From positions 434,001 through 498,000 of the forward strand of contig CAWKPB010000001.1 of NCBI GenBank assembly GCA_963851405.1: a stretch of 64,000 nucleotides of DNA, read 5' to 3'. Each line of letters begins with the position of its first letter. Positions within the stretch are counted from its first letter, which is position 1. Source of the stretch: JANPBY01 sp963851405 (GTDB lineage: Bacteria; Actinomycetota; Actinomycetes; DATJPE01). Positions 9,286 through 17,160 of this stretch are shown here, one piece after another. A program made the translations under genes and the position numbers. Below the pieces are notes generated by a model. That model did not search any database, was not told the origin of the DNA, and saw only the letters and a program-made list of their open reading frames with translations.

Positions 9286-10245
9286 TCAGAAGAGGGCGTT
9301 GGCCAAAGCCGTACGACTGGCAAGAACGCGAGGGTCCTCGGGGCCTAGCAGGTCGTACAGGCTCAACAAGTGCGCCCTCGCGGTCGCTCGGTCATCGCCG
9401 TCCGTGCGACGCACCAGATCAATGAGCCGCGCGAATGCTTGCTCGACGTCCCCGTGGAGCAGGTCCAGGTCGGCGGCCTGGGATTGGACGGCCACGTCGT
9501 CGGGGTTGGCTGCTGCGGCCGCCCGCACGGCGGCTACGTCCAGTGATTGTGACCGTTCGACGAGGGCGATCTGCGCGAGGCCGGCCACACCCATCACATC
9601 GCCCGGGCGCCGCACCAGAAGGCGTTCATAGGCGGCGCGCGCGGCCGGCAGATCGGAGCGGTCCAGCGCTTCCACGGCCTCGAGTAGTTCGGGGTCGACG
9701 GGCTCGACTGCCTCTCCTCCAGGCCCCCCGCCAACGGCCGGGTCGGTCGCTGCGAGCTTCACCACCTGGTCAAGGAACTCGCGCACTTGCGCCTCTGGAA
9801 TGGCGCCGCTGAAGCCGGGGACCAACTGTCCCTGCCAGACCACATGCACCGTGGGGATGCTCTGGACCTGGGCGGCCGCCGACAGTTGTTGGTTGGAGTC
9901 GACGTCGACCTTCGCCAATACCCACGCGCCTGCGTCCTCGGCGGCCATACGCTCCAACACCGGGGACAACTGCTTGCAGGGGCCGCACCATTCCGCCCAG
10001 AAGTCGATGACCACCGGGACGAGCATCGAACGCTCCAGGACATCGGCCTGGAAGGTCGCTTCTGTCACATCGATGACGACTGGCTCAGCGATGTCTCCTG
10101 ACTCCTTGGCCGCCTCGCGCGCAGCCTCCGCCTTCTCACGCGCAGCGTTCTGGGCCGCGAGGGCACCCAGATCAACGGCTCCAGCGCCGTACGCAGGGGG
10201 CAGAGCGCCCCCGGGACCACCGGGCGTCACAGAAGGAATATTCAC
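9286..10245 (-). CDS. Thioredoxin-TPR protein (YbbN/CnoX-like)
   Basis: Cytosolic thioredoxin-fold protein with a C-terminal tetratricopeptide-like region, as in YbbN/CnoX chaperedoxins. Residues 1-50 are a low-complexity Ala/Glu lead-in. The thioredoxin domain follows, with the redox-like motif WAEWCGPCK (Cys87 and Cys90). From about residue 190 the sequence is Ala-rich helical repeats (LDRSDLPAARAAYERLLVRRPGD and similar). Unlike E. coli YbbN it keeps both active-site cysteines, so disulfide exchange is possible. The start is GTG 10245 with GACAAT 6 nt upstream and no Shine-Dalgarno sequence. It is convergent with glgB. Confidence 0.9.
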   Translation of the reverse strand: MNIPSVTPGGPGGALPPAYGAGAVDLGALAAQNAAREKAEAAREAAKESGDIAEPVVIDVTEATFQADVLERSMLVPVVIDFWAEWCGPCKQLSPVLERMAAEDAGAWVLAKVDVDSNQQLSAAAQVQSIPTVHVVWQGQLVPGFSGAIPEAQVREFLDQVVKLAATDPAVGGGPGGEAVEPVDPELLEAVEALDRSDLPAARAAYERLLVRRPGDVMGVAGLAQIALVERSQSLDVAAVRAAAAANPDDVAVQSQAADLDLLHGDVEQAFARLIDLVRRTDGDDRATARAHLLSLYDLLGPEDPRVLASRTALANALF

Positions 10246-10251
10246 GCGACC

Positions 10252-10257
10252 ATTGTC
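10252..10257 (-). promoter_or_regulatory. Candidate -10 box for the thioredoxin-TPR gene
   Basis: GACAAT, preceded by TGC (an extended -10-like TGCGACAAT), lies 6 nt before GTG 10245. No Shine-Dalgarno is present, so a leaderless transcript is plausible. Weak, because the first base of the hexamer departs from TANNNT. Confidence 0.3.
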
Positions 10258-10287
10258 GCAGCAGGAGCCCGCAGCCTCCCACCTGCC

Positions 10288-11973
10288 TCAGATCCGGGCA
10301 GGTTCGCGGTGCTCCCCGAACACCTCGCGAAGAACCCCGCAGATCTCACCCAAGGTGGCCTCGGCCCGGACCGCCGACAACAGGGGCTCGATCAGGTTGT
10401 CTTCTCCGCGGGCGGCCATGTCCAGGGTCCCGAGCGCTGCATGCACCGCGGCGATCGGGCGGTCGTGCCTGCGCTTCGCCAAGGCGGCGACTTGCTCACG
10501 CTCGACTTCGTGGGACACCCGCAGGATCTCCAGTGGCTCTTCGATCGTGTCGGTGTTGACGTTCACGCCGACCACGTTCTTGTCCCCCTTCTCGTGGGCC
10601 ATCTGGTAGGCAAAGGCCGCGTCGGCGATCTCCCCGGTGAACCAGCCATCCTCGATCCCGCGCAGGATCCCCGCGGTCATCGATCCGTCGATACCGAGCG
10701 CGCGGATCCGATCGAAGATCTTTTCCGCCTCGTTCTCCAGCCGGTTGGTGAGGTCTTCGAGGTACCAGGAGCCACCCAACGGGTCGATGACGTTCGCTAC
10801 TCCGGTCTCCTCCAAGATCACCTGCTGGGTGCGGACCGCGATCTCCGCGGCCTTGGCGCTCGGTAGGGCGAGCACCTCGTCCAGAGCGTTGGTGTGCAAC
10901 GAATTCGTGCCACCCAGTACGGCAGACAACGCCTCCAAGGCCGTACGCACGATGTTGTTGTCCGGTTGTTGCGCCGTCAGGGACACTCCCGCAGTCTGGG
11001 TATGGAAGCGCAGCCACTGGGCCCTGTCAGTACGAGCTCCGTACACCTCGCGCATCCAGCGAGCCCAGATCCGGCGGGCCGCCCGAAACTTGGCGATCTC
11101 CTCGAAGAAGTCGATGTGAGCGTCGAAGAAGAAGGACAAACCCGGCGCGAATTCATCGACGTCCAACGCGCGGGCCAAGCCCAATTCGACGTAGCCAAAG
11201 CCACTGGCCAACGTGAACGCCAGCTCCTGCGCAGCAGTCGATCCGGCCTCCCGGATGTGGTATCCGGAGACCGAGAGTGGTTTGTACGCGGGCATCCGCT
11301 CGGTGGTCCACTCCATCAGATCACCGATCAACCGCAGGTGAGGTTCGGGCGGGAACAGCCACTCCTTCTGCGCGATGTACTCCTTGAAGATGTCTGTTTG
11401 CAGCGTCCCGTTCAGGGAGCCGATATCTGCTCCTTGCCGCTCAGCGGCCACGACGTACATGCAGAAGACGGGGACGGCCGGCCCACTGATGGTCATCGAC
11501 GTGGTGACCTCCTCGAGGGGAATCGAGTCGAATAGTGTCTCCATGTCGCGTGCGGAGTCGACCGCGACCCCGCAATGGCCGACCTCGCCGAGGGCTAGGG
11601 CTTCATCCGAATCACGGCCCATGAGCGTGGGCATGTCAAAGGCCACGGACAGCCCACCGCCGCCCGCTGACAGGATCGCTCGGAAGCGCTCGTTGGTCTG
11701 TTCGGCGTTGCCGAACCCAGCAAACTGACGAATCGTCCAGGGGCGCCCGCGGTACCCCGTGGCGTGAAGTCCGCGCGTGAAGGGGTACTCACCCGGCCAG
11801 CCGATCTGCTCGAATCCCTCGGCAGCGCCGTCGCTGGCAGGGCCGTACACCGGTTCGACCTCAACACCGGACAGCGTGGTGAAGTCCGCATCGCGTACGC
11901 GACCAGCCGCCCGAGCTTGCTCATACCGTGCCTGCCAGCGCCCGCGGCCCTCGGCGACGTCCTTCGCTTCCAT
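10288..11973 (-). CDS. B12-dependent acyl-CoA mutase large subunit, isobutyryl-CoA mutase type (IcmA-like)
   Basis: Carbon-skeleton mutase barrel (561 aa) without a cobalamin-binding domain, so it needs a separate small subunit that is not in this window. Active-site positions follow isobutyryl-CoA mutase rather than methylmalonyl-CoA mutase: Phe84 in TIRQFAGFG and Gln202 in EYIAQKEWLF, where methylmalonyl-CoA mutase has Tyr and Arg. The likely reaction is isobutyryl-CoA to n-butyryl-CoA, linking valine breakdown and butyryl-CoA to the Ccr/Ecm genes nearby. ATG 11973 has AAGGAG close upstream; longer in-frame starts look spurious. The Rrf2-like regulator gene diverges from it. Confidence 0.9.
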   Translation of the reverse strand: MEAKDVAEGRGRWQARYEQARAAGRVRDADFTTLSGVEVEPVYGPASDGAAEGFEQIGWPGEYPFTRGLHATGYRGRPWTIRQFAGFGNAEQTNERFRAILSAGGGGLSVAFDMPTLMGRDSDEALALGEVGHCGVAVDSARDMETLFDSIPLEEVTTSMTISGPAVPVFCMYVVAAERQGADIGSLNGTLQTDIFKEYIAQKEWLFPPEPHLRLIGDLMEWTTERMPAYKPLSVSGYHIREAGSTAAQELAFTLASGFGYVELGLARALDVDEFAPGLSFFFDAHIDFFEEIAKFRAARRIWARWMREVYGARTDRAQWLRFHTQTAGVSLTAQQPDNNIVRTALEALSAVLGGTNSLHTNALDEVLALPSAKAAEIAVRTQQVILEETGVANVIDPLGGSWYLEDLTNRLENEAEKIFDRIRALGIDGSMTAGILRGIEDGWFTGEIADAAFAYQMAHEKGDKNVVGVNVNTDTIEEPLEILRVSHEVEREQVAALAKRRHDRPIAAVHAALGTLDMAARGEDNLIEPLLSAVRAEATLGEICGVLREVFGEHREPARI

Positions 11974-12078
11974 GCCTTCTCCTTCCGGCATCCGTCGATG
12001 TGACGGACCTCGGCGACGGCAGCCTCTACGCGTCACACCACCCTAGATCCTTCGTGCCGGGTCACCCTCCCCCGATGC

Positions 12079-12084
12079 CACAAT
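12079..12084 (+). promoter_or_regulatory. Candidate -10 box for the Rrf2-like gene
   Basis: CACAAT in the context TGCCACAAT lies 6 nt before GTG 12091. It resembles the TGCGACAAT in front of the thioredoxin-TPR gene. No Shine-Dalgarno is visible. Low confidence. Confidence 0.28.
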
Positions 12085-12090
12085 GCGCAC

Positions 12091-12570
12091 GTGCATGTAT
12101 CCGCCCGAGTCGACTACGCCATGCGGGCCCTGCTGGAGTTGACCGTCGCGGCCGACGGCGCGAACGGCGACGACGGGCTCCGCTGGGTCACACGTGATGA
12201 ACTGGCCGAGGCGCAGGGCATCTCACGTACCTTCTTGGAGGCCATCCTCCGCCAACTACGCCAGGCTGGCATCGTGTCCAGTCGACGAGGGGCCGAGGGA
12301 GGCTTTCGACTGGCCCGCCCGGCGTCCACGGTGTCCGTGGCGGACGTGGTTCGCGCTCTGGACGGACCCTTGGCCGCCGTTCGGGGCGAGCGCCCCGAGA
12401 ACTCGGTCTACACGGGACCGGCCGAACACCTGCAAGACGTCTGGGTGGCCACCCGGGCGGCGCTGCGCAGCGTCCTCGACGAGGTGACCCTCGATCGGAT
12501 CGCGTCGGATGACTTACCAGCTCAGGTGCGTTCCCTGCTGGCCACACCGGACGCCTGGGAGCCCCGGTGA
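12091..12570 (+). CDS. Rrf2 family transcriptional regulator without cysteines
   Basis: Winged-helix DNA-binding protein of 159 aa. The N-terminal block HVSARVDYAMRALLEL and the wing region GIVSSRRGAEGGFRLARP are typical of Rrf2/IscR/NsrR proteins. The whole protein contains no cysteine, so it cannot bind an Fe-S cluster through the usual three Cys ligands and probably senses something else or acts by abundance. The start GTG 12091 gives the standard family N-terminus. It is divergent from the IcmA-like mutase and convergent with meaB. Control of the acyl-CoA genes is a guess from position only. Confidence 0.88.
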   Translation: MHVSARVDYAMRALLELTVAADGANGDDGLRWVTRDELAEAQGISRTFLEAILRQLRQAGIVSSRRGAEGGFRLARPASTVSVADVVRALDGPLAAVRGERPENSVYTGPAEHLQDVWVATRAALRSVLDEVTLDRIASDDLPAQVRSLLATPDAWEPR

Positions 12571-12646
12571 CCGCCCCCTCCCGGCGAATGCTGGAAAGGC
12601 GCCCTATTTTGGCCGCGAAACGGGCCGCTTCCCGACGCTCGGCGGC

Positions 12647-13603
12647 CTATCGAGGGTGCGACGCCAGGAGCAGGTCCGCCGCGGCATAGACGTCCAGGGT
12701 GCCAGCGAGCACCCGGTCGACCATGGCATCGACCTCGGTCGCAGGGTGGAACAGTCGATCGCGCACCGCGGCCCAGGTCAGGGCCTCGACCTCGGCTCGG
12801 ACCCTTCGCGCCCGTCGCGTACGAAGCATCCCCGAGTCCGTGAGCCACGCTGCGTGGCCGTGCAACGCCTCCACCAGCTCAGCGATCCCCTCACCGCGCG
12901 AGGCCACGGTCTTCACGACCGGCGGGCGCCAATCGCCGGGCTCCCTCGGCTGCCCCAGCGAGATCATGTGCCTGAGTTCGCGGGCCGTCGTGTCCGAGCC
13001 TTCCCGATCGGCCTTGTTGACGACGAAGACGTCGCCGATCTCCAAGATGCCGGCCTTCGCTGCTTGGACACCGTCGCCCATGCCAGGGGCGACGAGCACC
13101 AGCGTGGTGTCAGCAGTTGCAGCCACTTCCACCTCGGACTGACCAACCCCTACCGTCTCGATCACGATCACGGCACAGCCGGCCGCGTCGAGCACCCGAG
13201 CCGCCGCCGGAGTCGCCGCCGCCAACCCACCCAGATGTCCTCTGGTGGCCATGGACCGAATGAAGACGTCCGGATCCAACGCGTGCTCCTGCATCCGAAT
13301 TCGATCCCCGAGCAAGGCCCCCCCGCTGAACGGCGAGCTCGGGTCCACGGCCAGCACGCCGACCCGCTTTCCCTCGGCCCGCAGGGCGCGTACCAGCGCC
13401 GAGGTAGTCGTTGACTTGCCAACCCCAGGAGCGCCGGTGACTCCAACGATCAACGCCGACCCCGTCATCGGGGCCAGCGCCCGAGCCAGGTCCGGGAGGT
13501 GGTCGGATCCGTCTTCGACCCAAGAGATCAGTCGCGCGACGGCCCGTGGGTCCCCGGATCGCGCCCGAGCGACCAGGGTGTCGACGTCGCTGAGGTCAGG
13601 CAC
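12647..13603 (-). CDS. meaB: MeaB, G-protein chaperone of B12-dependent mutase
   Basis: GTPase that protects and reloads adenosylcobalamin-dependent acyl-CoA mutases (MeaB/ArgK/MMAA family). The 318-aa protein has a Walker A GVTGAPGVGKST near residue 60, the switch region AVDPSSPFSGGALLGDRIRM, the Walker B/switch block VIVIETVGVGQSE and the base-recognition NKAD. The start is GTG 13603 with no clear Shine-Dalgarno sequence, 17 nt after the thiolase stop, so it is probably cotranscribed with thiolase. Two possible client mutases are in the window: the IcmA-like protein immediately downstream and Ecm about 16 kb away. Confidence 0.95.
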   Translation of the reverse strand: MPDLSDVDTLVARARSGDPRAVARLISWVEDGSDHLPDLARALAPMTGSALIVGVTGAPGVGKSTTTSALVRALRAEGKRVGVLAVDPSSPFSGGALLGDRIRMQEHALDPDVFIRSMATRGHLGGLAAATPAAARVLDAAGCAVIVIETVGVGQSEVEVAATADTTLVLVAPGMGDGVQAAKAGILEIGDVFVVNKADREGSDTTARELRHMISLGQPREPGDWRPPVVKTVASRGEGIAELVEALHGHAAWLTDSGMLRTRRARRVRAEVEALTWAAVRDRLFHPATEVDAMVDRVLAGTLDVYAAADLLLASHPR

Positions 13604-13620
13604 CGAGCGCGGGTCGGTGG

Positions 13621-14814
13621 TCAGGCCGCTGGCACACGAAGAATGAGCGCGTCACCCTGACCGCCGCCACCGCAGAGCGCGGCGGCGCCGACTCCTCCCC
13701 CTCGCCGCTTCAACTCCAACGCCAGGTGCAAGGCCAGACGGGCGCCACTCATGCCCACCGGATGACCCAGCGCGATGGCTCCCCCGTTCACGTTGACGCG
13801 CGCTTCATCGACGCCGAGTTCGCGGGCCGAGACGATCCCGACGGCCGCAAACGCCTCGTTGATCTCGAGGAGGTCAAGGTCGGTCGCAGCGATGCCCTCC
13901 CGGGCACACGCTTTGAGGATCGCGTTCGCTGGCTGGCTCTGCAGCGTGTTGTCCGGTCCGGCGACGACCCCGTGGGCGCCGATCTCGGCCAACCAGGTCA
14001 GCCCGAGCTCCTCGGCTTTGGCCTTGCTCATCACGACGACTGCGCAGGCCCCGTCCGAGATCTGGGAGGCCGTCCCGGCCGTAATCGTGCCGTCGGTCGC
14101 AAACGCGGGCCGGAGCCGGCCGAGACTCTCAGCCGACGTGTCCGCCCGAATGCCCTCATCGTCGCTGAAGACGATGGGATCTCCCTTGCGCTGGGGGATC
14201 TCGACGGGGGTGATCTCTTCCTCGAACAGACCGTTCTTCTGAGCGGCCGCCGCCAATTGGTGCGATCGAACCGCGAAGGCGTCCTGCTCCTCCCTGGTGA
14301 GCGCATGCTGGTCGTTGGCGCGCTCGGTCAACTGACCCATCGAGATCAGGTCGAACGAATCGTGCAGGGCGTCGCGATTCATCGAGTCGACCAAGGTGGC
14401 GTCGCCGTACTTCGTCCCAGTCCGCCCGTTCGGCACCAGGTGCGGCGCCTGGGTCATCGATTCCTGACCACCCGCAACGACGATCTCGAACTCGCCGGCG
14501 CGGATCAGTTGGTCGGCCAGGGCGATCGCATCCAGCCCGGACAGGCAGACCTTGTTGACCGTCAACGAGGGCGTGGACATCGGAATCCCGGCTGCTACGG
14601 CCGCCTGGCGAGCGGGACACTGCCCAGCTCCGCCGAGCAAGACCTGACCCATGATCACGTAGTCGACCTGCTCGGGGGTCACGCCGGCTCGCTCGAGGGC
14701 GCCCTTGATGGCAACTGCGCCCAACGCAGCACCGGAGAAGTCCTTCAAGGACCCGAGCAGTCGACCCATGGGCGTGCGGGCCCCGGAAACGATCACCGAC
14801 GGCGATCCGGTCAT
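13621..14814 (-). CDS. Acetyl-CoA C-acetyltransferase (thiolase)
   Basis: Biosynthetic-type thiolase condensing two acetyl-CoA to acetoacetyl-CoA, or the reverse. 397 aa from ATG 14814, which has AGGAG 7 nt upstream; an open extension to 15009 runs into the epimerase region and is rejected. The acyl-enzyme Cys is Cys90 in NKVCLSGLDAIAL, the catalytic His is in GGAIALGHPVGMSGAR, and the second Cys is in ALCGGGGQGDA near the C-terminus. A possible -10, TATCGT, lies at 14866-14871 in the divergent gap to the epimerase gene. With HBD, crotonase and Ccr it would open the route to ethylmalonyl-CoA. Confidence 0.95.
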   Translation of the reverse strand: MTGSPSVIVSGARTPMGRLLGSLKDFSGAALGAVAIKGALERAGVTPEQVDYVIMGQVLLGGAGQCPARQAAVAAGIPMSTPSLTVNKVCLSGLDAIALADQLIRAGEFEIVVAGGQESMTQAPHLVPNGRTGTKYGDATLVDSMNRDALHDSFDLISMGQLTERANDQHALTREEQDAFAVRSHQLAAAAQKNGLFEEEITPVEIPQRKGDPIVFSDDEGIRADTSAESLGRLRPAFATDGTITAGTASQISDGACAVVVMSKAKAEELGLTWLAEIGAHGVVAGPDNTLQSQPANAILKACAREGIAATDLDLLEINEAFAAVGIVSARELGVDEARVNVNGGAIALGHPVGMSGARLALHLALELKRRGGGVGAAALCGGGGQGDALILRVPAA

Positions 14815-14953
14815 GACGGACTCCTTCCACGCTCCCCGCCTGTCGAGGAGCCGTTCCAGGCTGCCACGATAGTCGGGAGCGCAGGCGACAAGGCACGACC
14901 CATCAGGTGGGCTGCCGAGTTCCCTGCGGCCGGCGATGAGCAGGAGGACCGCG

Positions 14954-15379
14954 ATGCCCCGGAAGATGGACCATGTCGGAATCGCCGTTCCAGACATCGA
15001 CGAAGCCATCGAGTTGTACGGCGCCCTCCTCGGCCTCGAGTGCGAGCATCAGGAGGTCAACGAGGCGCAAGGGGTGCGCGAGGCGATGTTGTCCGCCGGC
15101 CCAGACGACTCGGGCGCGCGCCTGCAATTGCTGGCTCCGCTTTCCCCGGACTCCGCCATCGCGAGGTTCATCGACCGGTCGGGGCCGGGTTTGCAGCAAC
15201 TCGCCTTCACCGTGGACGACGTGGAGGCTGAGTGTGCCCGTTTGCGCGCGCAAGGGGTGCGCGTCCTGTTCGACCAAGCTCGCCCCGGCACGGCTGGCTC
15301 CATGATCAACTTCGTCCACCCAAAGGACGCCGGCGGCGTCCTCATCGAGTTGGTTCAGCCGGCTGGGAGTCCTTCGTGA
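14954..15379 (+). CDS. Methylmalonyl/ethylmalonyl-CoA epimerase-like protein with altered metal site
   Basis: Glyoxalase/VOC-fold epimerase of 141 aa that would interconvert the 2R and 2S forms of methylmalonyl- or ethylmalonyl-CoA. ATG 14954 is chosen because GGAGG lies just before it and the product begins KMDHVGIAV like the family. His7, Gln58 and Glu132 fit three of the four usual metal ligands. The usual His-His block (GxHHxAF in relatives) reads GLQQLAF here, so Gln81-Gln82 replace both histidines; the codons CAG and CAA are clear. The stop overlaps the ccr GTG. Activity or metal preference may therefore differ from canonical enzymes. Confidence 0.88.
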   Translation: MPRKMDHVGIAVPDIDEAIELYGALLGLECEHQEVNEAQGVREAMLSAGPDDSGARLQLLAPLSPDSAIARFIDRSGPGLQQLAFTVDDVEAECARLRAQGVRVLFDQARPGTAGSMINFVHPKDAGGVLIELVQPAGSPS

Positions 15380-16707
15380 AGCAGATCCTGGAGGGTGTCC
15401 TTTCGGGGGACAGCGAGGGCTTTGCCCAGTTGCCGGTGCCCGATCACTACACCGCCGTCACGGTGCACAAAGACGAAGAGACCATGTTTGAGGGCATGGC
15501 GACGCGCGACAAGGACCCGCGCCAGTCGTTGCACGTCGAGGAGATCGCGACGCCGGAACTCGGACCCGGCGAGGCGATCGTCGCGGTCATGGCGAGCTCC
15601 ATCAACTACAACACGGTGTGGACCTCGATCTTCGAGCCGGTCTCGACGTTCGGCTTTCTTCAGCGGTACGGCCGTACGTCTCCGCTGGCCCAACGACACG
15701 ACCTGCCGTACCACGTGATCGGGTCCGACCTCTCGGGCGTGGTGCTGCGGACCGGACCAGGGGTCCATGCCTGGAAGCCTGGCGACCAGGTCGTGGCCCA
15801 TTGCCTCTCGGTCGAGCTGGAGAGCCCGTTCGGACACAACGACACGATGCTCGACCCCGAGCAGCGCATCTGGGGGTTCGAGACCAACTTCGGCGGGCTG
15901 GCTCAACTGGCGCTGGTCAAGGCCAATCAGCTACTCACGAAGCCGGCCCACCTCACCTGGGAAGAAGCGGCCTCCCCGGGCCTGGTCAATTCGACGGCGT
16001 ACCGCCAACTGGTCTCCCGCAACGGCGCGGGAATGAAACAGGGGGACATCGTCCTCATCTGGGGGGCCTCGGGTGGCCTCGGTTCCTACGCCACGCAGTT
16101 GGCTCTCAACGGAGGTGCAACTCCGGTCTGCGTCGTCAGCTCCCCGGACAAGGCGGATCTCGTGGCATCCATGGGCGCCGAGTTGGTGATCGACCGCCGC
16201 GCCGAGGGATACCAGTTCTGGAAGGACGAGCACACCCAGGACCCGAAGGAATGGAAGCGACTCGGACGAAGGATTCGTGAACTCACAGGTGGCGACGACG
16301 TGGACATCGTCTTTGAGCACCCGGGGCGGGAGACGTTCGGGGCCTCGGTGTACGTCGCACGCAAGGGCGGAACGATCGTGACCTGCGCGTCAACCTCCGG
16401 TTTCATGCACGAGTACGACAACCGCTACCTGTGGATGAGTCTGAAGCGCATCGTCGGATCTCATTTCGCCAACTACCGGGAAGCCTGGGAGGCCAACCGA
16501 CTCATCCAACGAGCGAAGGTTCACCCCACGCTGTCCAAGACCTACCCCATGGACCAGATCGGTCAGGCCACGTTGGACGTTCACCGCAACCTCCACCAGG
16601 GCAAGGTGGGCATCTTGTGCCTGGCGCCCGAGGAGGGGCTCGGCGTCACTGACCATGAGCTCCGCGCCAAACACCTCGACGCGATTCACCGATTCCGGGA
16701 CTCCTAG
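15376..16707 (+). CDS. ccr: Crotonyl-CoA carboxylase/reductase
   Basis: NADPH-dependent reductive carboxylation of crotonyl-CoA to (2S)-ethylmalonyl-CoA, the key step of the ethylmalonyl-CoA pathway and a source of polyketide extender units. 443 aa from GTG 15376, which overlaps the epimerase stop as GTGA. MDR-fold reductase with the nucleotide motif GASGGLGSYATQLAL. The CO2-binding residues known from the Kitasatospora enzyme are all present at a constant offset of two: Asn79 (INYN), Phe168-Glu169 (WGFETN) and His363 (GSHFANYREA). This separates it from simple crotonyl-CoA reductases. Coupling to the epimerase gene fits epimerisation of its product. Confidence 0.97.
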   Translation: MKQILEGVLSGDSEGFAQLPVPDHYTAVTVHKDEETMFEGMATRDKDPRQSLHVEEIATPELGPGEAIVAVMASSINYNTVWTSIFEPVSTFGFLQRYGRTSPLAQRHDLPYHVIGSDLSGVVLRTGPGVHAWKPGDQVVAHCLSVELESPFGHNDTMLDPEQRIWGFETNFGGLAQLALVKANQLLTKPAHLTWEEAASPGLVNSTAYRQLVSRNGAGMKQGDIVLIWGASGGLGSYATQLALNGGATPVCVVSSPDKADLVASMGAELVIDRRAEGYQFWKDEHTQDPKEWKRLGRRIRELTGGDDVDIVFEHPGRETFGASVYVARKGGTIVTCASTSGFMHEYDNRYLWMSLKRIVGSHFANYREAWEANRLIQRAKVHPTLSKTYPMDQIGQATLDVHRNLHQGKVGILCLAPEEGLGVTDHELRAKHLDAIHRFRDS

Positions 16708-16740
16708 ATCAATCGGCTTGCTGGGGACCTGGCCACCACT

Positions 16741-16974
16741 TCATTGACCGAGCGAGGCCTTGAGCAAGACGAGCACCAAGCCAAGACTCAGGCCGACGAC
16801 CATCGATAGCACGGCCAGGCTCCTGCGGGCGTGCGATTGGCGCATGGCCAAGCAGGTCCAGATGACCAGGCTGGCGAGTGCGGCGATGAGTGAGCCCCAT
16901 CCGACTCGGTCCCCCGGTTCATCGAGCACCATCGCGACCAGGATGACCAACGGTCGTGGAAGCACGGCGACCAT
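16741..16974 (-). CDS. Possible small membrane protein
   Basis: 77-codon frame with two clear hydrophobic stretches (about residues 25-42 and 54-72) and a first weaker one at the N-terminus; ends KASLGQ. No family recognised. The frame stays open upstream as far as about 17107, so a longer product from a non-ATG start is possible. No Shine-Dalgarno is evident at ATG 16974. It lies between ccr and a divergent AI-2E family gene on the opposite strand. Hydrophobic pattern and position make it plausible, but it could be chance. Confidence 0.45.
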   Translation of the reverse strand: MVAVLPRPLVILVAMVLDEPGDRVGWGSLIAALASLVIWTCLAMRQSHARRSLAVLSMVVGLSLGLVLVLLKASLGQ

Positions 16975-17148
16975 GATCGGGAGTTCTCGGAGGGCCGCCC
17001 GTTTGGTTGCTGGCCCCCACGTAGTCCGCCTCGGCCCCGAGAGGGCCCGGGCGGGACATTGCAGCGGGCGCGGTGCTCGCGGACGGCAGCGGCACAGATT
17101 CGTGGGTCACGTCTCGATGCTGCCACGAAACTGGACTTCCGCTAGCCG

Positions 17149-17154
17149 TACGCT
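17149..17154 (+). promoter_or_regulatory. Candidate -10 box, AI-2E family gene (leaderless)
   Basis: TACGCT lies 6 nt before GTG 17161 with no Shine-Dalgarno between. This supports GTG 17161 as a leaderless start. Confidence 0.4.
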
Positions 17155-17160
17155 GCCCGT

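Noticed and set aside
13726..15231. 501-codon frame opposite the thiolase that runs into the epimerase
   Set aside because: Shadow of thiolase; its 3' part overlaps the epimerase frame, which has clear homology.
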